Numbered from the stretch's first letter, positions 1 through 18,395 are shown. The stretch is 22,500 bases of DNA from Halisarca cf. caerulea (GCA_963170055.1 CAUJGJ010000069.1:1400701-1423200); one strand, 5' to 3'. Translations and numbers: made by a program. Notes: generated from the letters alone by a model not told the origin.

Positions 1-216
1 ATTTACTATATTGTGAGTTCCTCAACTATATTGCATGTTGCATTCATGTGTGAGATGATACTTACTTAATGAGCTAGTTTTGCCCACTCACTTTTTCCAA
101 AATGACATGTGGGGTACTGCTGTGCAAACACCTGGGATGCATGGCGTTGGGGGATAGCTGTGGAGTTACGTAGCAACTGGGAGGCAGATGGCAATGCTGG
201 TCTTTCTGTAGTCTAG
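1..216. other. Unassigned sequence at left edge
   Basis: I see no gene, exon or clear repeat here. A minus-strand open frame runs through 74-436, but its distal half lies inside the MITE at 217-429 and it has no recognisable domain, so it is not called as a gene. Confidence 0.4.
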
Positions 217-429
217 TACTGTATGGTGCTAAATTTTTGAGGAGTTTAATTTTTGCGTTGTTTGAGGATGAGCGCTGGAGTGCGAATTTGTGCACTGCGA
301 AAATGGCACATGCACTGTTTGGTAGGTAGTAGGTGAAGGACAGACCCACGAAATAAGTTTCCACAAATATTTTAAAACTGGCCAACCACAAAAATTTAGC
401 TCCTTGAAAATATTGCTCTATATACGGTA
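217..429. mobile_element. TA-flanked MITE, old copy
   Basis: The left end reads TACTGTATGGTGCTAAATTT and the right end, reverse-complemented, reads TACCGTATATAGAGCAATAT. Both then run into a shared TTTTGAGGAG / TTTCAAGGAG block. This is an imperfect terminal inverted repeat of about 28 bp starting with TA, as expected for a non-autonomous Tc1/mariner-type element of 213 bp. The ends resemble those of the element at 11424-11750. No transposase reading frame is present. Family assignment is inferred from the ends only. Confidence 0.6.
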
Positions 430-1698
430 TTTTCACATTAGTAGTCCATCCCTATCCCTACTAGCATAACACAGAGGACCAAGCTATATGAAGCAAATTT
501 GCCTCCTAGAATTTTATCCTTTTAAAAACCTAGAACTCACCTCATCTACAAGACTAACATGCGTATTTACTGTACACACACGTGTGTATGTATATGTACA
601 CATATGTGTATGTACGCATATGTACACACATGTGTGTATGTATATGTACGCACACGGTTGTGAACGTGTATGTACACGCACGTGTGTACATGTAATGTAT
701 GACCCATCTTATCCTCAAGTGCCTCTCACTTCTTCCACCACTTTGGAGGGCCACCTTCCAGAGTTCAGGGTGGTCTCACAGAAGTGGTACTACTGTGGGT
801 ATGAAAGCATGAATGTAGTGGAGAGTTTGTGGAGAACTTTAGCATGGTGTTAAACCCGGTCTTCTTGTACTTCCCACTTGTAGGCTCTGTACGATGTCGC
901 TCGAGAAGAGGGACTTTGAATCGGCACCAAGAACGTTGGGTTGTGTCAAACTGTACTCATAGGCCTAGTGAAATGCAATTTTAGCACAGTGTAGCTTATA
1001 TCTATCACACAATGACTGCTACATGTATGCAAACTCCTAATATATACATATTATATGTCATCTATCATCATCAAGTGTTGTACATACATTACATATACTT
1101 TAGAGAGCTTGTAAATATAGAATACACGTATGAGTACTGTAGACTGTTTATTGCGACCTGCAACTGAAAAACGGCATATTATGTATTTGCATTGATCAGA
1201 TTTGAGCAGCTTTCACAAATGACAAGGAAACTATATATGCAGTATACCGTGCATGGAGGTTCCAATGGGGAAATCTCCAATTGCCAAATAGGGACACATA
1301 CATGCAGTACATACGTGTATATATAAAGAAAGATGTACATTAATATGCACCTTGTGATCAGACCTAGACATCCAGTAATTCCCTCATGCATTTTTGCAGT
1401 AATTTTCATCGGAACAAATCTGCAATAATCCTTTAATTATAATGTACACTATACTACTCCTCTTTCATTTATCCAGTTCCCTCCCCTTATCTAGCCTTTC
1501 ATCCAGAATGGATGTGTGCGGATAAGTGAGATCTGTATACTGCACACACTACAAGACTTGAGGTCCAATAATCCTATTGTTCCAATACATTTTTAACATC
1601 CAACCATAGAATCTGATACTTCAACTTCGGCTTGAGTATATATCTATGATCTAACCATAGATAGGAGGATCTTTTAAGGAGGACGCTCTCCCTAATAA
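430..1698. other. Intergenic region upstream of gene A
   Basis: No coding exon is recognised. Positions 568-702 are listed separately as an alternating purine/pyrimidine tract. The segment around 1450-1550 contains TTATCCAG and GGATAAGTGAGA in opposite orientation, a weak inverted repeat resembling the material at 18640-18720, and may be a decayed MITE. The remainder is AT-rich with no structure I can name. Confidence 0.4.
568..702. repeat. Imperfect TG/TA/CG alternating tract
   Basis: About 135 bp are dominated by alternating purine and pyrimidine steps (TGTGTATGTATATGTACACA-type words, some repeated twice). This is a degenerate microsatellite. Open frames on both strands across it are low-complexity shadows. 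Confidence 0.7.
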
Positions 1699-1760
1699 CG
1701 GAAGTGATTAACTGGCCGGAAGTGAAGCTAGCATCAACGCAAGGACCTGTCTTTATAAAA
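1699..1760 (+). promoter_or_regulatory. Putative core promoter of gene A
   Basis: Two ETS-like sites, CGGAAGTGA (1699-1707) and CCGGAAGTGA (1716-1725), are followed by a TATA-like TATAAAA at 1754-1760, about 50 bp before the ATG at 1810. The same CCGGAAGTG word lies upstream of genes B and D. The sites are read directly; promoter function is inferred from position and recurrence. Confidence 0.4.
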
Positions 1761-1809
1761 AATTCCTGGACGATCAAGGGTTACACACCTCAAGTACGCG
1801 TGCACCGGT

Positions 1810-3804
1810 ATGCAGTGGAAAGTGTACAGAAGGCCTGGCGTTGTCCTGGTGGCTCTATTCATGGCGTGCTGCGCCCTCCTCAGTATCACGTCCACCATTC
1901 TCTACAGCGGACGTCGCAAAGGTAAGACGACGCACCGACACTCGAATCGATGTAGCTTCGTTCTCTCGTCCCAGGCCAAGCCAACCAAAAGCTGCAGCAT
2001 CTGATCTGAACCCACATCCCGTAGTGTCATTTGAATGGAGACTTTTACCTTTGTTGAAACCGTATACCCCTCTCCTATTCTTGTTGCAGACACGCTCAGT
2101 GTTCGTTCTTTACATGGTGAAGCCGGGTTAGTGCTCTGCGTTATCATGGTACAGATTCGTAGTGTGGGTTTTCCTGTCAAGCGGTTAAACTCACAAAGCC
2201 CTTTGCTAACTCGCATTTGTATGAAACGAGGCTCCTTTAGACGTGTTTTTTTTAGCAGGACATAATATTAATACTACTTTAACACCTAATACCTTGAAGT
2301 TTTCCTCTGACTCACTGATACTTTTGTTAGTTTCAGGATAGAACTCATTTCTGATATCCCACTTCATAATACTGCAGAACTTCCTTCTCCCGGCCCTGCC
2401 CGAGCCGAACAGAATAGCTGCAGCGTTTGTTTTCACCCACAGCCTGGCAGCATCTATTCTATCAGGAACTCTGTGTCCTGGGTATTTTAACCCCACATCA
2501 GACTTCCCTTATTGCCAAATGCATGATTTTTACTCTGATTTATTGTAACTTTTGGCAATAATGGTGGTGTTTCTCCCTATCCGAGGAACTGACAGTTTCG
2601 TCACGATGTTGCACATGTACCCTTTACCCTCACTTATTCCCCCCTCACCCCACACACTTAGCCTGTCTGTATTATGCTGTGATAACCTTGCATGATTCAG
2701 ATGATTGGTGTAAGAATTTCTGTACATTGTCAAACTTATTATGAGATGCACTTACACTCCCTTGCTCCCTCACACCATAGATACTTGAATCTTCAACAAC
2801 ACATTCACACACACACACACACACACACGCGTGCGCGCACACACGCACACACACATCTTCTACTTTATTCCTCAGATGTACGTCCAATCTACAAGAGTAC
2901 GAAGAACATTGAATTAATTCTTGCTGCGGAAACACTTCAAAATGATGGCTTTAACTGCAGTAATTCTGATGACTGGAGACACATGCGAAGCTTGATAATA
3001 CACAAACTGAGTTTTGTAAACACTGTACCAGATGTAGCCTACATGAAGTGTGTTGCAAGCAACCACAAACAGTGTGCAAAAGAGAGACAGAATATAGAAA
3101 TGATTAACAGAAAGTGTCACTTTTTCAGTCAAATGAGATTTCTGAAGAAAGAAGAGAATACTTACAAATTGTATGCGCTAGCAAGCTCCCCTGGTGCCGG
3201 AAATAGATGGGTGCGTTTTATTCTTGAGGAACTTACGGGTGTCTTCACTGGTTCAAAATATTGTGACAGCAAGCAACTATTCTCAGGTTTTTTCGGAGAA
3301 AGTATGTTGTCCAATCATGTGTTAGCCATCGAAACTTATGGCATGAATGACAGTTTATCGCAGTACGACTCCGTAATTTATGTTATCAGGAATCCTTATC
3401 ATACAATACTGTCACAGTTAACAAAGAAATATGCAAAAATGGACTCAGCGCTAGCTGTCATCGAAGACAAGGACTTTCAGACGGGTCTGATGAAGTGGGC
3501 ATCATCAGTTGAAAGCTGGTTGATGCATTCAAGCAAGCCTGTGCATGTGGTATCGTATGACCAACTTCTAGCTACTACTGAAGCCGAACTGTTAAGGCTT
3601 GTACACTTTTTGGATATTCCAATCTCAACTAGAACAGTGGCTTGTATTGTGAACAGCTCTTCAAATTCTTACAAATATGATCGCTTTGGACCCAGAAATC
3701 CTTTTTCAGAGGAACAGCGAAAGCAAGTACAGGAGGTCATTTTGAAATATGAAAGGGTCTGGCACAAGCACAAAGTCAGTTATCACTGGACCTGGGACAC
3801 ATGA
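1810..3804 (+). CDS. Gene A: WSCD-like membrane sulfotransferase, motif-degenerate
   Basis: Two exons, 1810-1921 and 2876-3804, join at a phase-1 intron (donor G|GTAAGA, acceptor TTATTCCTCAG) to give 346 residues. Residues 1-8 are a short basic cytosolic tail, about 9-31 a membrane anchor, then a stem with four cysteines, then a sulfotransferase domain from about residue 138. The family normally transfers sulfate from PAPS in the Golgi lumen. The phosphate-binding loop is PGAGNRW (143-149) where the paralogs have PGSGNTW, so the T is R148. The strand that reads VKTHH, VKYHH or VKAHS in paralogs is IETYG (189-193), losing both K and H. The RNPYH motif and the downstream S are kept. Unlike B, C and D there is no intron in the C-terminal half, and the tail ends WTWDT rather than KWKW. 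The frame is intact, so it is called as a gene that may be a pseudoenzyme. Family assignment rests on motif recognition. Confidence 0.85.
1922..2875 (+). other. Intron 1 of gene A
   Basis: This phase-1 intron of 954 bp has GT/AG borders. Its only recognised structure is the CA tract at 2806-2854, about 20 bp before the acceptor. Open frames inside it on both strands lack any recognisable domain. Confidence 0.75.
2806..2854. repeat. CA microsatellite next to splice acceptor
   Basis: A (CA)n tract of about 49 bp is interrupted by an alternating ACGCGTGCGCGCAC core. A pyrimidine-rich stretch and the gene A acceptor at 2875 follow directly. Confidence 0.9.
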
Positions 3805-4081
3805 TGTCCTTGTTTGTTTTCCATCCAGACAATGCCTAATGACTCTGTGGGTGTTTGGCATTATCCCCACTGATGACCTATCCCACTGTGGTCACTGCTG
3901 TTAGAATTACACACGTGCAAGCTGGTTGTGTCTGCGGGGGCTGCAAGGTGTTTATGACAACTATGAATACAATTACTGTAACACTGTTTTGAATAATATC
4001 TATGAATATTTTTTGGGCCGCCGGAAGGCGGCCCTATATTGTTTTTACTTTCACCGGAAGTGTCCGGAACGTCCGGAACGA

Positions 4082-4085
<4 letters not shown>

Positions 4086-4130
<45 letters not shown>
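4086..4130. repeat. (TA)n microsatellite
   Basis: A pure TA dinucleotide run of 45 bp sits between the ETS-like and YY1-like words upstream of gene B. Confidence 0.95.
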
Positions 4131-4133
<3 letters not shown>

Positions 4134-4260
4134 AACAACATGGCGGACGCAAAGTCGGTACGTAATCTTTCGGCTATATTTCGGTAAAATTCGTTCGTTC
4201 GCTTCTGATTTTATCAGCGAAGAGTCTTTTCGACCAGAAGAGTTCTTCGAAGACGATTTC

Positions 4261-4322
4261 CAAGCGATTCGAGTTTCCAGGGCCGTGGGCGGCCCACGAG
4301 TTTTTTAAACTCGAATCGCTTG
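4261..4322. repeat. Long hairpin upstream of gene B
   Basis: CAAGCGATTCGAGTTT (4261-4276) is matched by its exact reverse complement at 4307-4322. The loop holds a second small inverted repeat, GTGGGC-G-GCCCAC. It could be a fold-back transposon remnant or a structured element in the 5' region of gene B. Confidence 0.7.
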
Positions 4323-4435
4323 TTATGACACTGTTGTTCAGGGTACAGCTGCATTTGAATAATTATCAAAATGTGCTTCGACTGCGCACGCTCAGCTGCA
4401 CGTGCAGCTTTCAGCTCAACAGCAAAACAAACGAA

Positions 4436-8200
<3,765 letters not shown>

Positions 8201-8429
8201 CACGTGAAACTATGCATTTTTATCCATTTATTTTTCTATTTTGTATTATTTATCTTCTTTTTGATTCAGATGCTTTATAAGTGTGGTGTAGTTGGGTGTA
8301 TTCACTGTTGAACTGGTTTCTGTCCATGATATGCACATGCATATTAAACTCGCATTGTATGAAACAAATAATCAGTTGAAGTCAGCTCCTATACAGTTGG
8401 GAGAGCAGTCTGTCCGGCCACAATTCAAC
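8201..8429 (+). other. 3' flank of gene B
   Basis: T-rich sequence follows the stop. ATTAAA at 8343-8348 is a common variant poly(A) signal and the best candidate for the end of gene B. Nothing else is seen. Confidence 0.35.
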
Positions 8430-8610
8430 TACAATGAAACACTCTTAATAGCATAACACTAGAATATTCCGGATAAAGGAATATAGTTTCTATTCCCCAT
8501 TGCATACAAGCCAATATATTTTATTGAGGAAAATGGAATATTTTGGATATTATAGGAACACTTAATTTTTCCTGGTTCAAGGGGTATGCAATTAATAGTG
8601 TTCCACTGTA
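8430..8610. mobile_element. TA-flanked MITE, 181 bp
   Basis: TACAATGAAACACTCTTAAT at the left pairs with a right end whose reverse complement is TACAGTGGAACACTATTAAT, then ATAGCATA against TTGCATAC. TA borders suggest a Tc1/mariner-type non-autonomous element. Its right TA is shared with the next element. Confidence 0.75.
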
Positions 8611-8788
8611 CAGTAGAACTTGGATAGAAAGTACCCTCAAGGGAAGGAAAAATTAGTACTCACTATCAGAGGTACTTACTATCCAAGGTGCTTTCAATGG
8701 TGTTGTATGAGGTAGGGAGAGAGCAATGAGTACTCACTATCCAGGAGTACTTACTAACCCAGGTACTTACTAACAGAGTTTGACTGTA
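8609..8788. mobile_element. TA-flanked MITE, 180 bp, with TACTTACTATC words
   Basis: The left end TACAGTAGAACTTGGATAG faces TGTTAGTAAG and AGTTTGACTGTA-type sequence at the right. The interior carries repeated GTACTTACTATCC / AGTACTCACTATC words, the same words that form the 91-bp minisatellites at 15056-15520 and 20016-20746. It is probably a relative of those elements without the amplified core. Confidence 0.7.
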
Positions 8789-10012
8789 TTTACTTTGGTG
8801 TAATGCAGGTCGACTGCAACTTGTCCGTTATGCAACAGGCAACTGCACATGCATGAGAATCGGTCGTACTATCCTGCCAGTGTATGTCAGAATAACTTCT
8901 AATGGACTGTCTACTGTTGTAATTACGAGCGTAGCGAGTTTTCTATTTCCGTCGCGTTAGCGGAGTGGGTTTGAGCTACCCACGCATTTGATTGGTTTCG
9001 GATAACAAAGGTGGAAAGTTTGGCCCAAAATTGTCACTTTGGACGCTAATTACTACAAAAGCAGGCACGTACATCATTCGTAAATGGTACGATCTCGTAG
9101 GGGCATAAAGGAACTTTGACATTATGGACAAAACGCGTCGCTAATCGCATTACAGATTCAGCATAAAGGCAAAAAGTGAAAACTCACGTTTCTTTGTGTG
9201 ATGGCCACATGTCAGTTCGAAGATTTATCCGTATTTTTACTCTTAAATGAAAGACCAAATAAATACCCCGAGAGGGTTTTTTATTTCGTTAGACTTTCCC
9301 TTCACCTCCGCAAGGGTTCGAGTTCAAATGGCTACCACCACGTGGTAATGAGTAAAAGGATAAAGAATTATGATGATAAAGACAACCACAAAAAATGACG
9401 AGGAAGACAAGAAGAGTGACCAGGAGTTGAAGCAGCACTTTGACCAAGGAGAATCGAGGAGGATGGTGGTAGCAATTTTGGGAACCCCTACGCGAATTAG
9501 CACTGCTACCACCATACTGATTGATCAGTTTGCAAACGAAATGCTGCTGGTTCGAACTCCGGCCTTGCCTGGGAAGTATTTGTACTTCAACCCCAGTGTC
9601 CTAGACCAGCGGTCACTGCCACCCATCTGCCTTGCCAGGCTCTAAGGAACACCCCAACACAGCCCCTGGCTGTCTATGGACTCCTATTTAAACCTGTGTC
9701 CGAGGCTGGCTAGATAAGAGAATCATAAGTAGAGAGTAGTTTTAGGTTTAATAAGTAGTAACTCTTATCTGGCTATTTTGTATCTTATTATTACTTGTGA
9801 TTAGTAATGATGAGGTTTCTCCCTAGCCATCACGTGCACTGTCGCCATTTATGAATGGTACCCACATGAATGTTCCCATTTCGAGTTCAAATTCAGCAGC
9901 ATCTTCCTACGCATGACGTCGACGGTTGTACGCATCGGGTAAAGCACGAAGACGCGTGTTATTCGAGTTTTGTGATCGAATCTGACCGATTTTGTTCGTA
10001 CTGAGATATGGG
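8789..10012. other. Spacer B-C, unassigned part
   Basis: I recognise no gene. The segment near 8926-8960 has CGAGCGTAGCGAG and CGCGTTAGCGG words. A 12-bp inverted repeat ATGGTGGTAGCA / TGCTACCACCAT is at 9463-9474 and 9504-9515. GGTTCGAACTCC near 9549 resembles a Pol III B box and could be a decayed tRNA-derived SINE, but no matching A box was found. A plus-strand frame of 91 codons (9370-9645) has no recognisable domain. Confidence 0.35.
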
Positions 10013-10822
10013 CTTCTACAGCTGCATAGGCTCCTTGGTCTGCATACAGCTGCATAGGCTCCTTGGTCTGCATACAGCTGCATAGGCTCCTTGGTCTGCA
10101 TACAGCTGCATAGGCTCCTTGGTCTGCATACAGCTGCATAGGCTCCTTGGTCTGCATACAGCGGTATAGGCTCCTTGGTCTGTATACAGATGCATATGCT
10201 CCTTGGTCTGCATACAGCGGTATAGGCTCCTTGGTCTGTATACAGCTGCATATGCTCCTTGGTCTGCATACAGCTGCATAGGCTCCTTGCCCTGCATACA
10301 GCTGCATATGCTCCTTGGTCTGCATACAGCTGCATAGGCTCCTTGCCGCCCTGCATACAGCTGCATATGCTCCTTGGTCTGCATACAGCGGTATAGGCTC
10401 CTTGGTCTGTATACAGATGCATATGCTCCTTGGTCTGTATACAGCTGCATATGCTCCTTGGTCTGCATACAGCTGCATATGCTCCTTGCATGGTCTGCTT
10501 ACAGCTGCATAGGCTCCTTGGTCTGCATACAGCTGCATATGCTCCTTGCATGGTCTGCTTACAGCTGCATAGGCTCCTTGGTCTGCATACAGCTGCATAG
10601 GCTCCTTGGTCTGCATACAGCTGCATATGCTCCTTGCATGGTCTGCTTACAGCTGCATAGGCTCCTTGGTCTGCATACAGCTGCATATGCTCCTTGCATG
10701 GTCTGCTTACAGCTGCATAGGCTCCTTGGTCTGCATACAGCTGCATATGCTCCTTGCATGGTCTGCATACAGCTGCATATGCTCCTTGGTCTGCATACAG
10801 CCGCATATGCTCCTTGGTCTGT
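10013..10822. repeat. 28-bp minisatellite with 60-bp higher-order units
   Basis: Roughly 28 tandem copies of a 28-bp unit (CAGCTGCATAGGCTCCTTGG then TCTGCATA) carry a GGC/TGC variant in the middle. In the right half, 32-bp units containing an inserted GCAT alternate with 28-bp units to make a 60-bp higher-order period (starts at 10470, 10530, 10618, 10678, 10738). No stop occurs in the unit on the minus strand, so long minus-strand frames run through it; I consider them artefacts. Confidence 0.95.
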
Positions 10823-11412
10823 AGTTGCCATTTCTCATCCCCATTTACATGGTCACGCACTAAATGCTAACCAACACCCAGTAGCTCCATAGCCCCGTAC
10901 TTCTCCATACATTTTTGTTTTTTGTGTGAATCGACTTTTGCTTGGCAGGATTGTGACTTTGTTTGCAATGGGGGCTGTAAATAGGTCATCCATCTCTGCA
11001 TGGCAGCATGTTCTGCTGTGTGACGGTCATGTATGCTTATGTGACAATTTTCATGCTATATATTTCAATTAGCCATTATATATGCCATATTAATCCTCCT
11101 ACTCAGACTTGAGGTTGGTAAGGGTTGATCCTGCATGCTGCTGAGTCATCAACATATTACATCTGCCTGCATGCAGCCATGCAATATTATGAAGCTGTTG
11201 TATTATTGGCCGTGCTCTAATGGCATCAGTATGCCATGCATGTTGCATGGTGTATTCCATGCATGGGTGATACCTTCCTCTGATAGATCCTTGACTTCTT
11301 TCTGATTTCAAATTTAGCTGCACCTAGCGAGTACTATGCTTTGCATACATCTAGTTATAAAAATTATTATTTTCTTATCTAGTGAGTGTCGCCATCTTGG
11401 GTCCGTTGGTTG
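10823..11412. other. Spacer B-C, right part
   Basis: No exon or transposon ends are recognised. GCATGC-rich words occur at 11170-11270. Nothing further can be supported. Confidence 0.35.
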
Positions 11413-11421
11413 GTTCCAAAG

Positions 11422-11852
11422 TACCGTAGAGCGGGAAATTTTCGCGGCATAAATTTTCGCAAATCGAAGTAAAATGTAATTTTCGCGAGTTTTATTTTCG
11501 CGATGTGAAGATTTTTATTTGCGTTTTGTCACGTTTCAAGTCGTTTGCGTCCATTTCTAGACCATTTCAAGTTCGGAGCGTGCTTTTCGCTGAGTTTAAC
11601 GCTCCATTCCTTAGAGAATCTTGTTACAGCATGCTGTTTTCCCGATTTTAGTGCGCATCTGTCGAACTTTTCGCAGTTAAAGTTTCGCGAATCCGTATAA
11701 TTCGCGAATATAGCGAAAATATTACCTCGCGAAAATTTCCCGCTGTACGGTAGTCTCGTACCCAGACCCACTTCCGCCCGCCATTTTATTTGGGCGAGAT
11801 TGACCTCGCCCAAATAGAATGGCGAGCGGAAGTGGGTCTGGGTACGAGACTA
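11422..11852. mobile_element. 9-bp-TSD MITE, split by a nested insertion
   Basis: The element proper is TA (11422-11423) plus 11753-11852, about 102 bp. Its left arm reads TAGTCTCGTACCCAGACCCA once the insert is ignored, and its right arm ends in the exact reverse complement. It folds into a near-complete hairpin. GTTCCAAAG occurs at 11413-11421 and 11853-11861, a perfect 9-bp target duplication. The right arm carries GCGGAAGTG (11826-11834), an ETS-like word about 90 bp before the gene C start. Confidence 0.85.
11424..11750. mobile_element. TA-type MITE nested in the 9-bp-TSD MITE
   Basis: CCGTAGAGCGGGAAATTTTC at the left pairs with a right end whose reverse complement is CCGTACAGCGGGAAATTTTC. 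TA is present on both sides (11422-11423 and 11751-11752), as made by Tc1/mariner insertion. The interior is rich in TTCGCGA words. The element occupies exactly the terminal TA of the older element. Confidence 0.85.
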
Positions 11853-11922
11853 GTTCCAAAGTCCATTAGTATTTCGCCCGCCGTTTCCGTAGATACCCGA
11901 TACTAAGGTTTCTGGGACTGAC

Positions 11923-17548
<5,626 letters not shown>

Positions 17549-17719
17549 CAAAGTACACGAACACATCATGTACATGTGTGTGTGTTGCAAAATAACTGTT
17601 GTTTTCAGTACTGAATCTTGGATGTTTTTCTTATGTTCTCATTGACAGGTGTTCTTCGATCTAACTCGAATATGTTGACTAACTTTAAGTTAATGCTGAC
17701 TTTCACGTAATGAGCAAGC

Positions 17720-17834
17720 TAGTCTCGCGTCACACAGACCCTATTCTCGCCTCAATTTTTTGTTATGACATCGACCAAATGATGTCATAATAAAAAAATG
17801 GAGGCGAGAATAGGGTCTGTGCGACGCCAGACTA
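17720..17834. mobile_element. 9-bp-TSD MITE, 115 bp
   Basis: The left arm starts TAGTCTCGCGTCACACAGAC and the right arm mirrors it, including GAGGCGAGAATAGGGTCTGT. The loop is itself partly palindromic (GACATC/GATGTC). TGAGCAAGC at 17711-17719 and 17835-17843 is a perfect 9-bp target duplication. The AATAAA at 17789-17794 inside it could act as a poly(A) signal for gene C, which has none nearer. Confidence 0.9.
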
Positions 17835-17966
17835 TGAGCAAGCCAGCAGAGTCCATTTTCTGGTTATTCTGGCTCACTAGACCGTCCCAGTAAGTGCTGC
17901 ATTGCAGACTAGGTGAGGGATGTTCCAGCAAGCCAGGCTAGCCCTGGTTGGCTTTACACTAATGCA

Positions 17967-18099
17967 TAGTCTTACATAGCCAGACCCAAGATTCCTTGAT
18001 CCTTATGTACATAATATTATTATATGAAAGGTCTCAATGTGGGGACATTTTAATTAATAGAACGAGGAGTCATGTTGGGGGTCTGGCTATGCAAGACTA
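17967..18099. mobile_element. MITE with TAGTCTTACATAGCC ends
   Basis: TAGTCTTACATAGCCAGACC at the left is matched by GGTCTGGCTATGCAAGACTA at the right with one mismatch. The 133-bp element resembles the 9-bp-TSD family at the outer bases, but no clear target duplication remains. Confidence 0.7.
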
Positions 18100-18395
18100 C
18101 CAATCTTGGCATCCAAGATAGTCCGCTGTTGCCCACATCTGGAGCAAATTCACTTCAGCTGCAAGGGACTGTTCTGCAGAGCTATAAATTGCTCTGTTTA
18201 TGTATATTAGTGTCCGTGGGCAGGGCGGCAAGGAGGGGTTAATCTCCCAAGCATGACAGTGAAATGTATTGCATTATAACTTACAATAGAACAAGCTTAC
18301 ACAATGGAGTCAGGATTAATCGAATCTCTAGGGTCAGTAAAGTGCATTCTGCACATGTACATATTATATATGAATGAAACAGTGAGTACCTTGAA

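Larger units (their letters stand above)
3805..4435 (+). promoter_or_regulatory. Spacer A-B with putative gene B promoter
   Basis: Three things stand out. A perfect GGGCCGCC-GGAA-GGCGGCCC hairpin is at 4015-4034. An ETS-like CCGGAAGTG is at 4054-4062, followed by two TCCGGAAC words. After the TA repeat comes AACATGGCGGAC (4137-4148), a YY1-like word. These resemble CpG-type animal promoter elements and lie 290-380 bp before the chosen gene B start. No AATAAA was found for gene A. Function is inferred only. Confidence 0.35.

Noticed and set aside
74..436. Minus-strand frame of 120 codons
   Set aside because: Much of it lies in a MITE (217-429) and no recognisable domain is present.
4140..4158. 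ATGGCGGACGCAAAGTCG followed by GTACGT as a separate coding first exon
   Set aside because: It would end in phase 0, incompatible with the phase-1 start of gene B exon 2, and encodes no anchor.
4325..4435. Upstream in-frame ATG for gene B
   Set aside because: It would place 37 extra residues before the anchor, unlike the short tails of the paralogs. Kept only as an alternative start.
9540..9570. GGTTCGAACTCC as part of a tRNA or SINE
   Set aside because: It resembles a Pol III B box, but no A box at proper distance and no cloverleaf could be found.
9370..9645. Plus-strand frame of 91 codons with charged N-terminal half
   Set aside because: No recognisable domain, spans an inverted repeat and a tRNA-like word, and no matching exon structure; not enough to call a gene.
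10013..10822. Possible CRISPR-like array
   Set aside because: Units are head-to-tail without unique spacers and the window is eukaryotic; it is a minisatellite.
9849..10860. Minus-strand frames of 255 and 317 codons
   Set aside because: They are produced by the 28-bp minisatellite, whose unit has no stop on that strand. The flanking unique parts show no domain or splice signal.
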